From Sabulicella rubraurantiaca (lineage in GTDB: Bacteria; Pseudomonadota; Alphaproteobacteria; Acetobacterales; Acetobacteraceae), in the NCBI RefSeq assembly GCF_017355885.1, contig NZ_JAFEUU010000027.1, positions 1 to 37,364 on the forward strand: a stretch of DNA of 37,364 nt, read 5' to 3'. Below, piece by piece: positions 17,482 to 26,300 of the stretch. Both the position numbers and the translations under genes were made by a program. Within the stretch, counting starts at the first letter, position 1, and the number at the start of each line of letters is the position of its first letter. The notes under the pieces are model-generated. The model did no database searches. It was not told the DNA's origin and saw only the letters and a list, made by a program, of their open reading frames with translations.

Positions 17482-18347
17482 CTAGCGGTTCCAGGCGATG
17501 GGAATGTTGGCCGTCGGGGGCCGGCTGGCGAGTGCCTCGCGCAGTGCCGCAAGCAGGTCAGGCCGGCCAAGAAGCAGGTTGCGCGCGTCGCGAGCCAGCA
17601 GCAGGAGATCTGAGAGAAGCCCCTGTCGGAGAACGGAAAGCCAGCGTCTCGGGCAGCCAGGGCAGGCTGCCTGCGTGGGCCAGCAGGGTGGCGAAGGTGT
17701 CGGGCGGGATACGGGCAGTCCCGTTCGCCAGCAGGGCCCGCCACTCCGCCTCTCCGCAGCGCAGCAGCGCACGACAGGGTGCCTCGCCCAGTTCCAGGCG
17801 CCCGGCGATGGCGCGGCGTGTGAAGGGCCGGGCGGATCCTCGATCAAGGCGAGCAGGCCATCGTCCCGCAAGGCGCGGGACAGGCGGATCAGCGGCTCGC
17901 AAACCTCCAGCGCCGGGTCGCGCGCCAGAAGCAGGACGAGGTCGCGCGGGGGGGCATCGGGCAGGTCCGCCAGGGCGTCGGCCAGGGCGGCGCGCACCCG
18001 CGCCTCCACATCCGCGGCGAGGCGCCGGAGCGCCTCCTGTCACAAGCGGTCACGCCGCGTGGTCCCATCCATGGCTTCGGCAGCGCGGGGTCCGAGCTTG
18101 CCGGCCAGGGAATACGGATGGCTGGGTCCGGATCGCTGGACAGCAGGCGGTGGGCATGGGGCGGCGTGGCGGGATTGGCAGCGACCTCCTTCCGCACCGC
18201 CAGGTCGGCATCGAAGGCGAGAAGCATCAACACTTCCGGCGGCAAGTCGCCCGAATGGGCGAGGACGCGGTGCTCCGCACCCGGCCGACGCCATTCCGCC
18301 AGATGGGGGGTGCTGGGAGCGGGGAGTTCGGTCAGGGTGGAGGGCAT
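17482..18347 (-). pseudogene. DUF2336-family-like protein, broken by three frameshifts and a stop
   Basis: Pieces of one protein lie in successive frames. It starts at 18347 (MPSTLTELP, GAGG at 9 nt) with the repeat-like LLAFDADLAVRKEVAANP and LLSSDPDPAIR. Around 18110 the frame shifts to SLAGKLGPRAAEAMDGTTRR, an in-frame TGA (18040-18042) follows, and the same frame goes on with EALRRLAADVEARVRAALAD and LVLLLARDPALEVCEPLIRL. Around 17830 it shifts to RPFTRRAIAGRLELGEAPCR, and near 17630 back to LLSDLLLLARDARNLLLGRP, ending at 17482. The DxxxxVRxxVAxNP pattern is typical of DUF2336 helical-repeat proteins of alphaproteobacteria, whose function is not known to me. Four lesions in 870 bp indicate decay rather than one sequencing error. 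An IS element now occupies its upstream region. Confidence 0.75.
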
Positions 18348-18390
18348 GGCATCCATCCTCGGCAAGCTGGTAAAAAATCGCCCGGGAATT

Positions 18391-18413
18391 CCCATCCCCT
18401 TCAGGGGATTGGG
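18391..18413 (+). repeat. left-end subterminal hairpin of the IS605-type element
   Basis: CCCATCCCC and GGGGATTGGG flank a TTCA loop; the stem has one extra T on the right arm. The sequence is closely matched by the hairpin at the other end in the same orientation, as expected for TnpA recognition structures. Confidence 0.7.
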
Positions 18414-18439
18414 ATGAAAGAGCGAGGCGCCGCAGGCGC

Positions 18440-18849
18440 CTATCGGCCTTGGCAGTCTTCGATATACCGTCGGATCGTCTGCGCCGACATTTCTCCGGCC
18501 GTCCCCACATAATACGCCTGCGTCCAAAGCTGATCCCGCCCGCAGCGCCGCTTCAACTCCGGAAACTGCTCGCGCAAATACCGCGACGTGTAGCCCTTCA
18601 GCAGATTGGCCAGCTGCGCCGGCGACCATCGCGGCGGCGCCGAGACGAACACATGCACGTGATCCTCGTCCGTTTCCGCCGCTAGCAGGATCAAGCCTTG
18701 CCGCTCGCAGCATTCGGCCAGGAGCCGCTTCGCTGCCTCCGCCACAGGCCCTGTCGGATGCGGCGCCGACCCTCGGGAATCCACACGAGGTGATACCCGG
18801 TCTGGTAGTGCGCCCAACGCGTCTTCCCGCCTAGCAAGCCACCCACCAT
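18440..18849 (-). pseudogene. tnpA: IS200-type Y1 transposase TnpA, frameshifted
   Basis: HUH-type single-strand transposase. The ATG at 18849 opens MVGGLLGGKTRWAH and YQTGYHLVWIPEGRRR, the family N-terminus. At about 18769 the reading frame is lost; the rest continues in another frame as TGPVAEAAKRLLAECCERQG, with the metal-binding HUH motif in DEDHVHVFVSAPP, the stretch LLKGYTSRYLREQFPEL, and the catalytic tyrosine in RRYIEDCQ. One base missing within ATCCGACAGGG would explain it. Without a frameshift no single protein holds both the N-terminal strand and the active site, so the element is probably unable to move by itself. Confidence 0.85.
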
Positions 18850-18867
18850 CTGACTATCATAAACTAA

Positions 18868-20247
18868 GTGAAAGCCGTTTCCATCCTTAGGCCGAAGCAG
18901 ATCTCGCCAGGCCTGCAAGCCACCCTACGGGATTCACAGAAAGAGGCCGGCCGCCTGTGGACCGACATCGTCGCGCTCCATCGCCGGGCCCGGGCCGAAC
19001 GCAGGAATTGGCCAAGCCGCTCGGAACTGCAGGTCGCCACCAAGGGCCGATACCGTCTGCACTCCCAGACCGTTCAGATGATCTGCCACCAGCTCTTAGC
19101 CAACGTCGAAGCCACGGCCACCCGGCGCCAGAACGATCCCCGCAGCCGTGAATGGCTACGCTTTCCCCACAAGGAAAAGCGCTTCTTTCCCCTCTACTGG
19201 CCCGCCCAGGCGGTCAGCTACGATGCCGCCTCTCGGCGTCTTGTCCTGCCCATGGGGCGCGGCCGGAAAAGCCTCGTCTTCAAACTCGATCTCAACTTCA
19301 CTCCTGGCTCGGTCAAGCTCGTTTGGAACGAGGGCCACGAACTGCACATCGTGCGATCCGATGTTGCTCAGACCGAGGAAACACCCGGCACTGAACGCGC
19401 TACGATCGACCTCGGCGAGATCCATTTGGGCGCGGTGGCGACCTCCACTGGAAAGGCGCTGGTGGTGTCGGGACGCGGAATCCGCTCGCACAAGCGCCTG
19501 CTGTCCAAGCAGCTGAGCGAGATCGCTCGCCGGCGCTCGCGGTGCAAGAAGGGGTCGCGCCAGAGCCTGAAACTCCAGAAGGCGCGCCAGAAGCGCAGCC
19601 TCCTCACCAGTCGGCGGGTGCGCGACCTGCGCCACAAGGCGACGACCCGGATCATCCGCTTCTGTGCCGAGGCCGGCGTCGGCGAGATTTTCATCGGTGA
19701 CCCGAGGGGTGTGCGCGACAAGGATGTGGGTCGCAAACAGAATGGGCGCATGGCCCGATGGGAGATGGGGACGGACATGTCCTACATCGCCCACAAGGCC
19801 AAGCGCCTTCGCATGGCGTGCTTCACCGGGGACGAGCGTGGGACGTCTTCCCAGTGTCCGCAATGCGATCATCGCCAGAAGGTCCGGGGACGGGTGTGGC
19901 GGTGCCGGTCGTGCTCCTTCGAGGGCGCGCGCGACGTCGTGGGGGCGGTCAACATGCACCCGCTGGCGTTTGAGGAAGCTGTGATGTTCCCCGTCGAGAT
20001 CACGTATCGACGGCCTGGCCGGATGGGTGGGCGGGGGATGAACACCCCTGTCCTGGCGCGATCACGCGCCCTGGAACGTCGTAGTCGCCCGGACACGGGC
20101 CTGCGGGAGGCCGAAAGACCGCTAGCACCGCAGTTGCTTGAGACCGCCCCTCCACCAGGCGGAACCCGAGATCGCTCGCAGGCACCCGGAAACTCGGCTC
20201 CGCTGAGGTCCACGGGGCGTCGCAAGACGCAGCCGAGAGCGGCCTAG
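18868..20247 (+). CDS. tnpB: IS605-type TnpB, RNA-guided RuvC nuclease
   Basis: 459-aa TnpB, starting at a GTG 18 bp from the divergent tnpA start. The N-terminal half is the DNA/RNA-binding part (about 1-175). RuvC-I is TIDLGE with Asp181; the RuvC-II strand reads EIFIGDPRGV, with Gly277 where the catalytic Glu of canonical TnpB is expected; RuvC-III Asp356 lies in GARDVVGAVNM. A zinc ribbon is formed by C330-x2-C333 and C346-x2-C349. TnpB proteins are guided by an RNA from the element's right end and cut flanking DNA, which favours retention of the element. The last 90 or so residues after RuvC-III are Arg/Pro-rich with no domain and overlap the region expected to encode that RNA. Confidence 0.9.
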   Translation: MKAVSILRPKQISPGLQATLRDSQKEAGRLWTDIVALHRRARAERRNWPSRSELQVATKGRYRLHSQTVQMICHQLLANVEATATRRQNDPRSREWLRFPHKEKRFFPLYWPAQAVSYDAASRRLVLPMGRGRKSLVFKLDLNFTPGSVKLVWNEGHELHIVRSDVAQTEETPGTERATIDLGEIHLGAVATSTGKALVVSGRGIRSHKRLLSKQLSEIARRRSRCKKGSRQSLKLQKARQKRSLLTSRRVRDLRHKATTRIIRFCAEAGVGEIFIGDPRGVRDKDVGRKQNGRMARWEMGTDMSYIAHKAKRLRMACFTGDERGTSSQCPQCDHRQKVRGRVWRCRSCSFEGARDVVGAVNMHPLAFEEAVMFPVEITYRRPGRMGGRGMNTPVLARSRALERRSRPDTGLREAERPLAPQLLETAPPPGGTRDRSQAPGNSAPLRSTGRRKTQPRAA

Positions 20248-20281
20248 GAAATCAAGAAGCCCGTCCCCTTCAGGGAATGGG
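20100..20281 (+). ncRNA. candidate TnpB guide (omega) RNA at the right end
   Basis: In IS605-type elements the guide RNA is processed from the 3' end of the tnpB message and ends at the element border, with the guide read from the flank. Here the end of tnpB and the following 34 bp, closing with the TTCA hairpin, occupy that place. The guide would then begin near 20289 (bases just before the methyltransferase gene). The 5' limit given is arbitrary; the call rests on position and family knowledge, not on a conserved fold I could check. Confidence 0.3.
20260..20281 (+). repeat. right-end subterminal hairpin of the IS605-type element
   Basis: CCCGTCCCC and GGGAATGGG lie around a TTCA loop and can pair with one mismatch and one G-T pair. 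It starts 12 bp after the tnpB stop and resembles the left-end hairpin (CCCATCCCC-TTCA-GGGG) in the same orientation. Confidence 0.7.
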
Positions 20282-20312
20282 AGTGTCACACTCGCGTGAA
20301 TCGGAGTCCGCG

Positions 20313-21155
20313 ATGCCACGCCTGCCGCCTGCCCTTCTCCAGCTCCTGTCCCACCATGGCTATCCCGGGAAGCACCGGCTGTTCCGGATCCTGCGCGGCG
20401 CGGGGCTGCTCCGGGCGGAGCTGCGCTTCGAGCTGGGTGGAATTCCGCTGCACACCCCGGCCGAAGAATGGAATTTCTGGGGGCTGCGCGACGCCCGCCT
20501 CTACGACCCGGACGTGGACGCGCTGTGCCGCTTCGCCCAGGACCGGCTCGGTTTCTTCGACCTTCTCGACCTTGGCGCCGATGTCGGCATGGTCAGCCGG
20601 CTGATCCATGCCGCCTGCCCAGATCTGCGCTCGGTCACGGCGGTGGAGCCGAATCCGGCCTCCTTCGGCTTCCTGCAGCGGAACCTGGAGGCGCTGCCCC
20701 TGCCTGCGCGCGCCCTGAACCTCGCCGTCTCGGACAGGCCGGGCGAGGCGGTGCTGGCCGCCGAGGCGGGGCGGCGCTCGGACCACGCGGCGCATCTGCG
20801 CGCGGACGGCACCGGGCTGCGCGTCACGGTGGAGCGGGTGGATGCGATCTTCTCCCCCATCGCACCCGATCTGCTGCTCAAGCTGGACGTGGAGGGGCAG
20901 GAGGAGGCGACGCTGCGCGGGGCCGAACGGACGCTGCGGCGGGCGCGCCGGGTGATGCTGTTCATGGAGATCCATCCGGAGGTGCTGCGGCGCAGCGGGA
21001 GTTCCGCCGAGACGCTCTTCGCGGCGGCGGAGGCGATCCGCCCCTGCCGCTGGTTCCTGCCCGATGCGGGTGCGACGCCGGTGGACCGCGCACTGCCCTT
21101 CTTCCGGCAGGTGCCGGAACACCAGCACGACGTCATCGGCTTGATGGAGGAGTAA
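20313..21155 (+). CDS. FkbM-family SAM-dependent methyltransferase
   Basis: 280-aa protein. The SAM-binding loop is LLDLGADVGMVSRLI, followed by the acidic-strand motif TAVEPNPASFGFLQRNL; the FkbM hallmark LLKLDVEGQEEATLRGAERT lies near residue 190-210. Family members O-methylate sugars, polyketides or lipids; the substrate here is unknown and no glycan or secondary-metabolite genes are close. The ATG at 20313 has GGAG 6 nt upstream; a longer start would lie inside the insertion element. The element ends only about 25 bp upstream, so the native promoter is likely displaced and the gene may be silent or transcribed from the element. Confidence 0.85.
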   Translation: MPRLPPALLQLLSHHGYPGKHRLFRILRGAGLLRAELRFELGGIPLHTPAEEWNFWGLRDARLYDPDVDALCRFAQDRLGFFDLLDLGADVGMVSRLIHAACPDLRSVTAVEPNPASFGFLQRNLEALPLPARALNLAVSDRPGEAVLAAEAGRRSDHAAHLRADGTGLRVTVERVDAIFSPIAPDLLLKLDVEGQEEATLRGAERTLRRARRVMLFMEIHPEVLRRSGSSAETLFAAAEAIRPCRWFLPDAGATPVDRALPFFRQVPEHQHDVIGLMEE

Positions 21156-21159
21156 GAGC

Positions 21160-21507
21160 CTACCCTGCGCGGGCCGGGGCGGTGGTGGCGCTGCCCGTCC
21201 CGAACACCGAATTCCCGGAAGCCGCGCCCGCAATCAGCGCTCCGGCCGCAGCCGCCAGCGGCAGCCCCACCAGCGCCGGGACGGCGAGGCTTTGCAGCGT
21301 TGCGTCGCCGCCCTCGGCACGTGACGTGGCAGGCCCGCCCCGGCGGCCACTGCCGGTCAGCCGCGGGCGGGTCGCGGCGACCATGGGCGCGGCCTCGGCC
21401 CCACGCGCCGGCGCCACGACCGCCGAGTCGGCGGAAACCACCACGCGCTGCTGCGCCGGGGCCGGCCCCGCGGCGAAGAGGGCAAGAAGGAGGGCGAGGC
21501 CACGCAT
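21160..21507 (-). CDS. small exported protein, unknown function
   Basis: 115 aa. The N-terminus MRGLALLLALFAAGPAPAQQ is a clear signal peptide, cut near PAPAQ. The middle is Ala/Arg/Gly-rich without recognisable domain, and a second hydrophobic stretch (LAVPALVGLPLAAAAGALIA) near residues 80-100 with small residues could be a membrane helix or glycine-zipper-like segment. AGGA lies 7 nt before the ATG at 21507. It is 40 nt after the acyl-CoA dehydrogenase on the same strand and ends 4 bp from the convergent methyltransferase gene. I do not recognise a family. Confidence 0.6.
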   Translation of the reverse strand: MRGLALLLALFAAGPAPAQQRVVVSADSAVVAPARGAEAAPMVAATRPRLTGSGRRGGPATSRAEGGDATLQSLAVPALVGLPLAAAAGALIAGAASGNSVFGTGSATTAPARAG

Positions 21508-21547
21508 GGGGGAATCCTGCCCCCCTAAGCTTAACAAGCGGTCAAGC

Positions 21548-22696
21548 TCAGGCTTTCAGCATCTGCCGCGCGACGATGACCCGCATGATTTCGTTGGTGC
21601 CTTCCAGGATGCGGTGCACCCGGAGGTCACGGACGATCTTCTCGATGCCGTAATCGGCCAGGTAGCCATAGCCACCCAGGAGCTGCAGCGCCTCGTCCGC
21701 CACGCGGTGGCCGGTGTCGGTGACGAAGCGCTTGGCCATGGCGCAGAAACGCGTGGCGTCGGGCGAACGCGCATCCAGCTTGGCGCAGGCGCGCCACAGC
21801 ATGGCGCGCGCCGCCTCCAGTTCTGTCGCCATGTCGGCGAGGCGGAACTGCGTCGCCTGGAAATCGGCGACCGGGCGGCCAAAGGCGCGCCGTTCCTTCA
21901 CATAGGCCAGGGCGATGTCGAGTGCCGCCTGCGCGCCGCCCAGGGAACAGGCGGCGATGTTCAGCCGCCCCCCATCCAACCCGGCCATGGCGTAGCGGAA
22001 GCCCTGCCCCTCCTCGCCCAGCAGGGCGTCGGCGGGCACGCGCGCGCCCTCGAAATTCACCTGCCGTGTGGGCTGGGCGTTCCAGCCCATCTTGCGCTCA
22101 TTGGCGCCGAAGCTGACGCCGGGCGTGTCCTTCTCCACCAGCAGCGCCGAGACCCCGTCCGCCCCCGGACCGCCCGTGCGGGCCATGGTGAGATAAAGGT
22201 CGCTGGTCCCGGCGCCGGAAATGAACTGCTTGGCGCCATCCAGCACCCAGCCCTCATTGTCCCGCCGGGCGCGGGTGGAAAGGGCGGCGGCATCGCTGCC
22301 GGCCCCCGGCTCGGTCAGGCAGTAGGAGGCGATGCGCTCCATGGTCAGCAAGGTGGGAAGCTGCGCCGCGCGTTGCGCCTCGCTGCCCCAGCGGTCGATC
22401 ATCCAGGCGACCATGTTGTGGATGGACAGGAAGGCCGAGATCGTCGGGCAGCCCGTGGCCAACGCCTCGAACACCACCGCGGCGTCGAGGCGCGTCAGAC
22501 CGGCGCCACCGCTTTCCTCGCGCACATAGAGGCCTGCCATGCCGAGCCCCGCCGCCTCGCGCAGCACCTCCACGGGGAAGTGCCGCTCCCGGTCCCATTC
22601 CAGGGCCTGGGGCGCCAAGCGCTCGCGCGCGAAGTCCAGCGCGACGGATTGCAGCTCGCACGTCGCTTCCGGCAGCTCGAACATGGCCTCCCCCAT
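21548..22696 (-). CDS. acyl-CoA dehydrogenase, isobutyryl/short-branched-chain type
   Basis: 382-aa FAD enzyme. Motifs include YCLTEPGAGSDAAALST, the substrate/FAD segment DGAKQFISGAG, the family sequence AFGRPVADFQATQFRLADMA and the C-terminal RVHRILEGTNEIMRVI, where the Glu in LEGTNEI is the catalytic base. The pattern is close to isobutyryl-CoA (ACAD8-like) and 2-methylacyl-CoA dehydrogenases. It follows an exported-protein gene by 5 nt in a run that begins with the indolepyruvate oxidoreductase. Together they suggest oxidation of CoA esters made from branched or aromatic amino acids. The start is either the ATG at 22696 or one four codons downstream; no clean ribosome binding site separates them. 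Confidence 0.9.
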   Translation of the reverse strand: MGEAMFELPEATCELQSVALDFARERLAPQALEWDRERHFPVEVLREAAGLGMAGLYVREESGGAGLTRLDAAVVFEALATGCPTISAFLSIHNMVAWMIDRWGSEAQRAAQLPTLLTMERIASYCLTEPGAGSDAAALSTRARRDNEGWVLDGAKQFISGAGTSDLYLTMARTGGPGADGVSALLVEKDTPGVSFGANERKMGWNAQPTRQVNFEGARVPADALLGEEGQGFRYAMAGLDGGRLNIAACSLGGAQAALDIALAYVKERRAFGRPVADFQATQFRLADMATELEAARAMLWRACAKLDARSPDATRFCAMAKRFVTDTGHRVADEALQLLGGYGYLADYGIEKIVRDLRVHRILEGTNEIMRVIVARQMLKA

Positions 22697-22701
22697 CGCG
22701 G

Positions 22702-23313
22702 TCAGCCCGGCGATTTGCGCGCCGGGGCGTTGCCCTGGTGCCCTGGGGTCGGGCCAGCCGCGCGCAACTGCGTCGCGAAGCGCTGCATCATGGAACGGAG
22801 CTGCTCGCGCATGACGTTCAGCCCGGTGCCCGGCATGGCCATGCCCGTCGCGTCGTCGTGCCAGAGCGTCACGGGGTGGTCGATCGTGGTGCCGGTGGCC
22901 GGCACCTGCCCCGTCACCCGGCTGCGAAGCTGCATGATCAGGGCGGTGGCGCAGGGCGATCCAGCTTGATCGGGCCGCGCCACCACGCCGAAATTGGCGA
23001 AGAGGAGCGGATGCTGGTTGGAGGACGGAACGCCCGCCACCATCAGGTGGCCGGGGCTGAGCCGGGCATCGCGCGACCCCGAGGGCACGCGCAGGCCCAG
23101 CCCTTCCGCAGCGGCGCGCAGCGTCTCATAGAGATCAGCTTCCAGCCCCTGCGGAAGCTGGCAATGCGCCCGCGCCTGTTCGGGCGACTGCACCCCCACG
23201 GCGAGGCGAACTTCCGAAAGGCCGCGCAGCACGGCCGAATCCGACTGCGCAAGAGCAGGCGTCGCCGCAAGGAGCAGCGGCAGGGCGAGCAGAGACACGA
23301 GGCGTCGCGACAA
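22702..23313 (-). CDS. exported protein, unknown function
   Basis: 203 aa from a TTG start at 23313, preceded at 8 nt by GGGAG. The N-terminus LSRRLVSLLALPLLLAATPA ending in LAQ is a signal peptide. The mature protein has several Cys (QARAHCQLP, GSPCATALIM) that could form a disulfide, and no domain I recognise. A longer form from an ATG at 23358 (15 codons more, close to the previous stop) is possible. It lies between the indolepyruvate oxidoreductase and the acyl-CoA dehydrogenase, 47 nt and 5 nt away, so it is probably co-transcribed; that says little about its role in the periplasm. Confidence 0.7.
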   Translation of the reverse strand: MSRRLVSLLALPLLLAATPALAQSDSAVLRGLSEVRLAVGVQSPEQARAHCQLPQGLEADLYETLRAAAEGLGLRVPSGSRDARLSPGHLMVAGVPSSNQHPLLFANFGVVARPDQAGSPCATALIMQLRSRVTGQVPATGTTIDHPVTLWHDDATGMAMPGTGLNVMREQLRSMMQRFATQLRAAGPTPGHQGNAPARKSPG

Positions 23314-23360
23314 GGCGTTTTCTCCCAAGGAATCCAAGCGCCCCACAGCCTGCCTCATCC

Positions 23361-26300
23361 TCACGCCGCGAGGAACCTCCGTTCCGCCTCGGCGATGCGC
23401 GGACGCGCCGCTTCGATGAAGCGCCGCTTCACCGGGCCGAAGCCCTTGATGCCGCCCCATTCGCGCACCCAATCCACCAGCGCCGCATGGTTGGCTGGGG
23501 AAAGCCGCGCCAGATGCGCCTCCAGCCCCGCGATGAACGCGTCGCGCAGGGCGCGCTCCTCGCGCCGCTCCTCCGAATGGCCGAAGGGATCGAGCACCGT
23601 GCCGCGCAGCGCCTTGCCGCGGCGCAGCAGGCGCATGGCGCCGAGCATCCATCCGCCGAACTCGCGCTTGCCTTCGCCCAGCGCAGGCGGCGCAAGATGG
23701 AAATGCAGGCGCGGCGTGCCCTCGAAGCGCTCGGCGATCCAGGAGGTGTCGGCATGGAGCCGCGCGACCTCGTACTCGTCCTTGATCGCCATGGCGCGGT
23801 AGAGCTGACGCGCCGCCTCGCGCGACAGCGCCTCGCTGCCCGGCGCCACCGCCTGCTCCGCCTCCATCACGCGCTGCATCAGCCCGGCATAGCGGGCGGC
23901 GTAGCGGCGCGACTGGTAGGAAACGAGGTCGGCCTCGTGCCGGGCGATCAGCGCCTCCAACTTCTCCGGCGCGGCGTCGCCCACCGGTTCGGCAAGGCGC
24001 CCGGCCTCGAAGGCGGCGAGGTTGCGCTCCACCGCCGCGCCGTTCATCTCGATGGCCCGGCGCAGCGCATCGCGCGACAGCGGGATCATGCCGCGCTGGA
24101 AGGCGGCGCCCAGCAGGAAAACGTTGAGGAAGATGAGGTCGCCGAAGCTTTCCTCGACCTCGCGCGCCGCGGGCAGCGCCACCACCTCGCGCGAAGCCGC
24201 GCGCAGGCTATCCAGCATGGCGGCCGGGTTCTGGCGCGTCTCGGGATTCAGCACGAAGGCGCCGGTGGGCGAGACATCGGCGCTGACCACGACGCGCGAC
24301 CGGCCACGCCCCAGCATGGGCCGCGCCACCTTGCCCTGCGCGCCGATCAGGTCGGCGGCGATCAGCGCATCCGCCTCGCCCGGGCCGATGCGGGGCGACA
24401 GCACCTGCTCGCCCACGCGGCCGATCCGCATCTGCACATAGACCCCGCCCCCCTTCTGGGCGAGGCCGAGCATGTCGAGGGTCCGCACCGGGCGGCCTTC
24501 CAGATGCGCCGCCATGGCGAGGATTTGCGCCAGCGCCGTCACACCCTGCCCGCCCACCCCGGCGAGGACGAGGTTCCAGCTCTGCCCGGCCTCCGCCTCC
24601 GGCAGTGCCGGCAAAGGTGGCGGGGCGGCGGGCTCGCGGGCCGCCGGCTTGCGCGGCTCCACCCCTTCGAGCGTGACGAAGGAGGGGCAGAACCCCTCGA
24701 CGCAGGACAGGTCCTGGTTGCAGGCGCTCTGGTCGATGCGGCGCTTGCGGCCCCACGGCGTTTCCACCGGCTCCACGGCGATGCAGTTGGAGACGCGCGA
24801 GCAGTCGCCGCAATCCTCGCAGACGCGCGGGTTGATGGCGGCACGGCGCGTCGCCGGGGCGGCGAGGCCGCGCTTGCGCTGGCGCCGCCGCTCCGTCGCG
24901 CATTGCTGGTCATAGATCAGGATGGAAACGCCCGGCGCCTCTCGCAACTCGCGCTGCACGGAATCGAGATCCGCGCGATCGTGGAAGGAGGCGAAGCGCG
25001 GGATGATCGGGTCGCCCTGATGGCGCTCCGGATCGTCGCCGACGATGGCGATGCGCTTCACCCCCTCGGCCGCGGCCTGGGCGGCGATGCGCGGCACCGT
25101 CACCTCGGCATCCGGCGGCTGGCCGCCCGTCATGGCGACGGCGGAATTCACCAGCACCTTGAAAGTCATGTTCGCCTTGGCGGCGACGGCGGCGCGGATG
25201 GCGAGGGAGCCGGAATGGGCATAGGTGCCGTCGCCCATGTTGGCGAAGACGTGCTTCGTCTCGGTGAAGTGCTGCTGGCCGATCCAGGGCGCGCCCTCGC
25301 CGCCCATATGGGTGAACAGGTCGCTGTTCCGGCCCATGTCCTTGGCCAGGTAGTGGCAGCCAATTCCGGCCAGGGCCATCGAGCCTTCGGGGACGCGGGT
25401 CGAGGTGTTGTGCGGGCAGCCGGGACAGAAGAAGGGCGTGCGCACCGTCACCGGCTCACGCTCCGCCCCGGCCAGCGCGTCCAGCTCGGCGACGCGGGCG
25501 GCGAGGCGCTCGGTCCGCAGCGCCTCGGGCAGCCTTTCCGCCAGGGCGCGCAGCACGGTCGCCGCATCAAGTTCCGCGAGGTCGCTCAGCACGTCCTTGC
25601 CGGTGAGGCGCGGGCGTGTGGGGAGGTCGTAGAGGGCCTCGCGCAGCTGGGATTCCAGGAAGGCGCGGCGGTCCTCCACCACCAGCACCTCCTCCAGCCC
25701 GTGCGCGAAGGCGATGGCGCCTTCCCGGTCCAGCGGCCAGGCGAGGCCCACCTTCCAGATCCGCAAGCCCCCCATCCGGGCGAGCTCGGGCGTGATGCCC
25801 GCATCGGCCAGCGCCTGGCGCAGCGTGGACCAAGCCTTGCCGCGCACCGCGATGCCGAAGCGCGCGCTGGGCGAGTCCTGCACCAGCCGATCGAAGCCGT
25901 TCAGCCGCGCGAAGGCCTGGGCGGCGGGCAGCTTCACATGGCGCAGCCGCTGCTCGATGAGGAGCGGCGCGTCGTGCAGCCGGATATGGACGTCGCCCGG
26001 CTCGCCGGGGGTCGTCGTGGCATAGGCGGCCGGGTCCACCACGAGCGACATGGTGGCGTCCATCGTCTCGGCGATGCATTTCATGCCGACCCAGGTACCG
26101 GCGAAGCGCGACAGGGCGATGGCCTTCACGCCATATTCCAGCACCTCCGCCACATCGGCGGGGTCCAGCATCGGCATCTCCAGATCGGCGAAGGCGTGTT
26201 CGGAGCCGCTGGTGACGGTAGAGGACTTGCTGGCCGGGTCATCGCCCGCCAGCGCCAGCACGCCGCCGAGCGGCGCGGTGCCGGCGCCGTTGGCGTGGCG

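Larger units (their letters stand above)
18391..20288 (+). mobile_element. IS200/IS605-family element with broken tnpA and open tnpB
   Basis: Divergent tnpA (minus) and tnpB (plus) genes are bounded by two similar hairpins with TTCA loops at 18391-18413 and 20260-20281. This is the classic layout of IS605-group elements, which have subterminal hairpins instead of terminal inverted repeats and make no target duplication. The exact outer ends cannot be fixed from one copy; the right end probably lies a few bases after the hairpin, near GTGTCA (20283-20288). The element sits between the broken DUF2336-type gene and the FkbM-type methyltransferase gene, in what was a divergent promoter region. 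Confidence 0.85.

Noticed and set aside
19156-19959. Minus-strand open frame inside tnpB as a separate gene
   Set aside because: It is antisense to the TnpB catalytic core and shows no domain; tnpB on the plus strand has all RuvC and zinc motifs.
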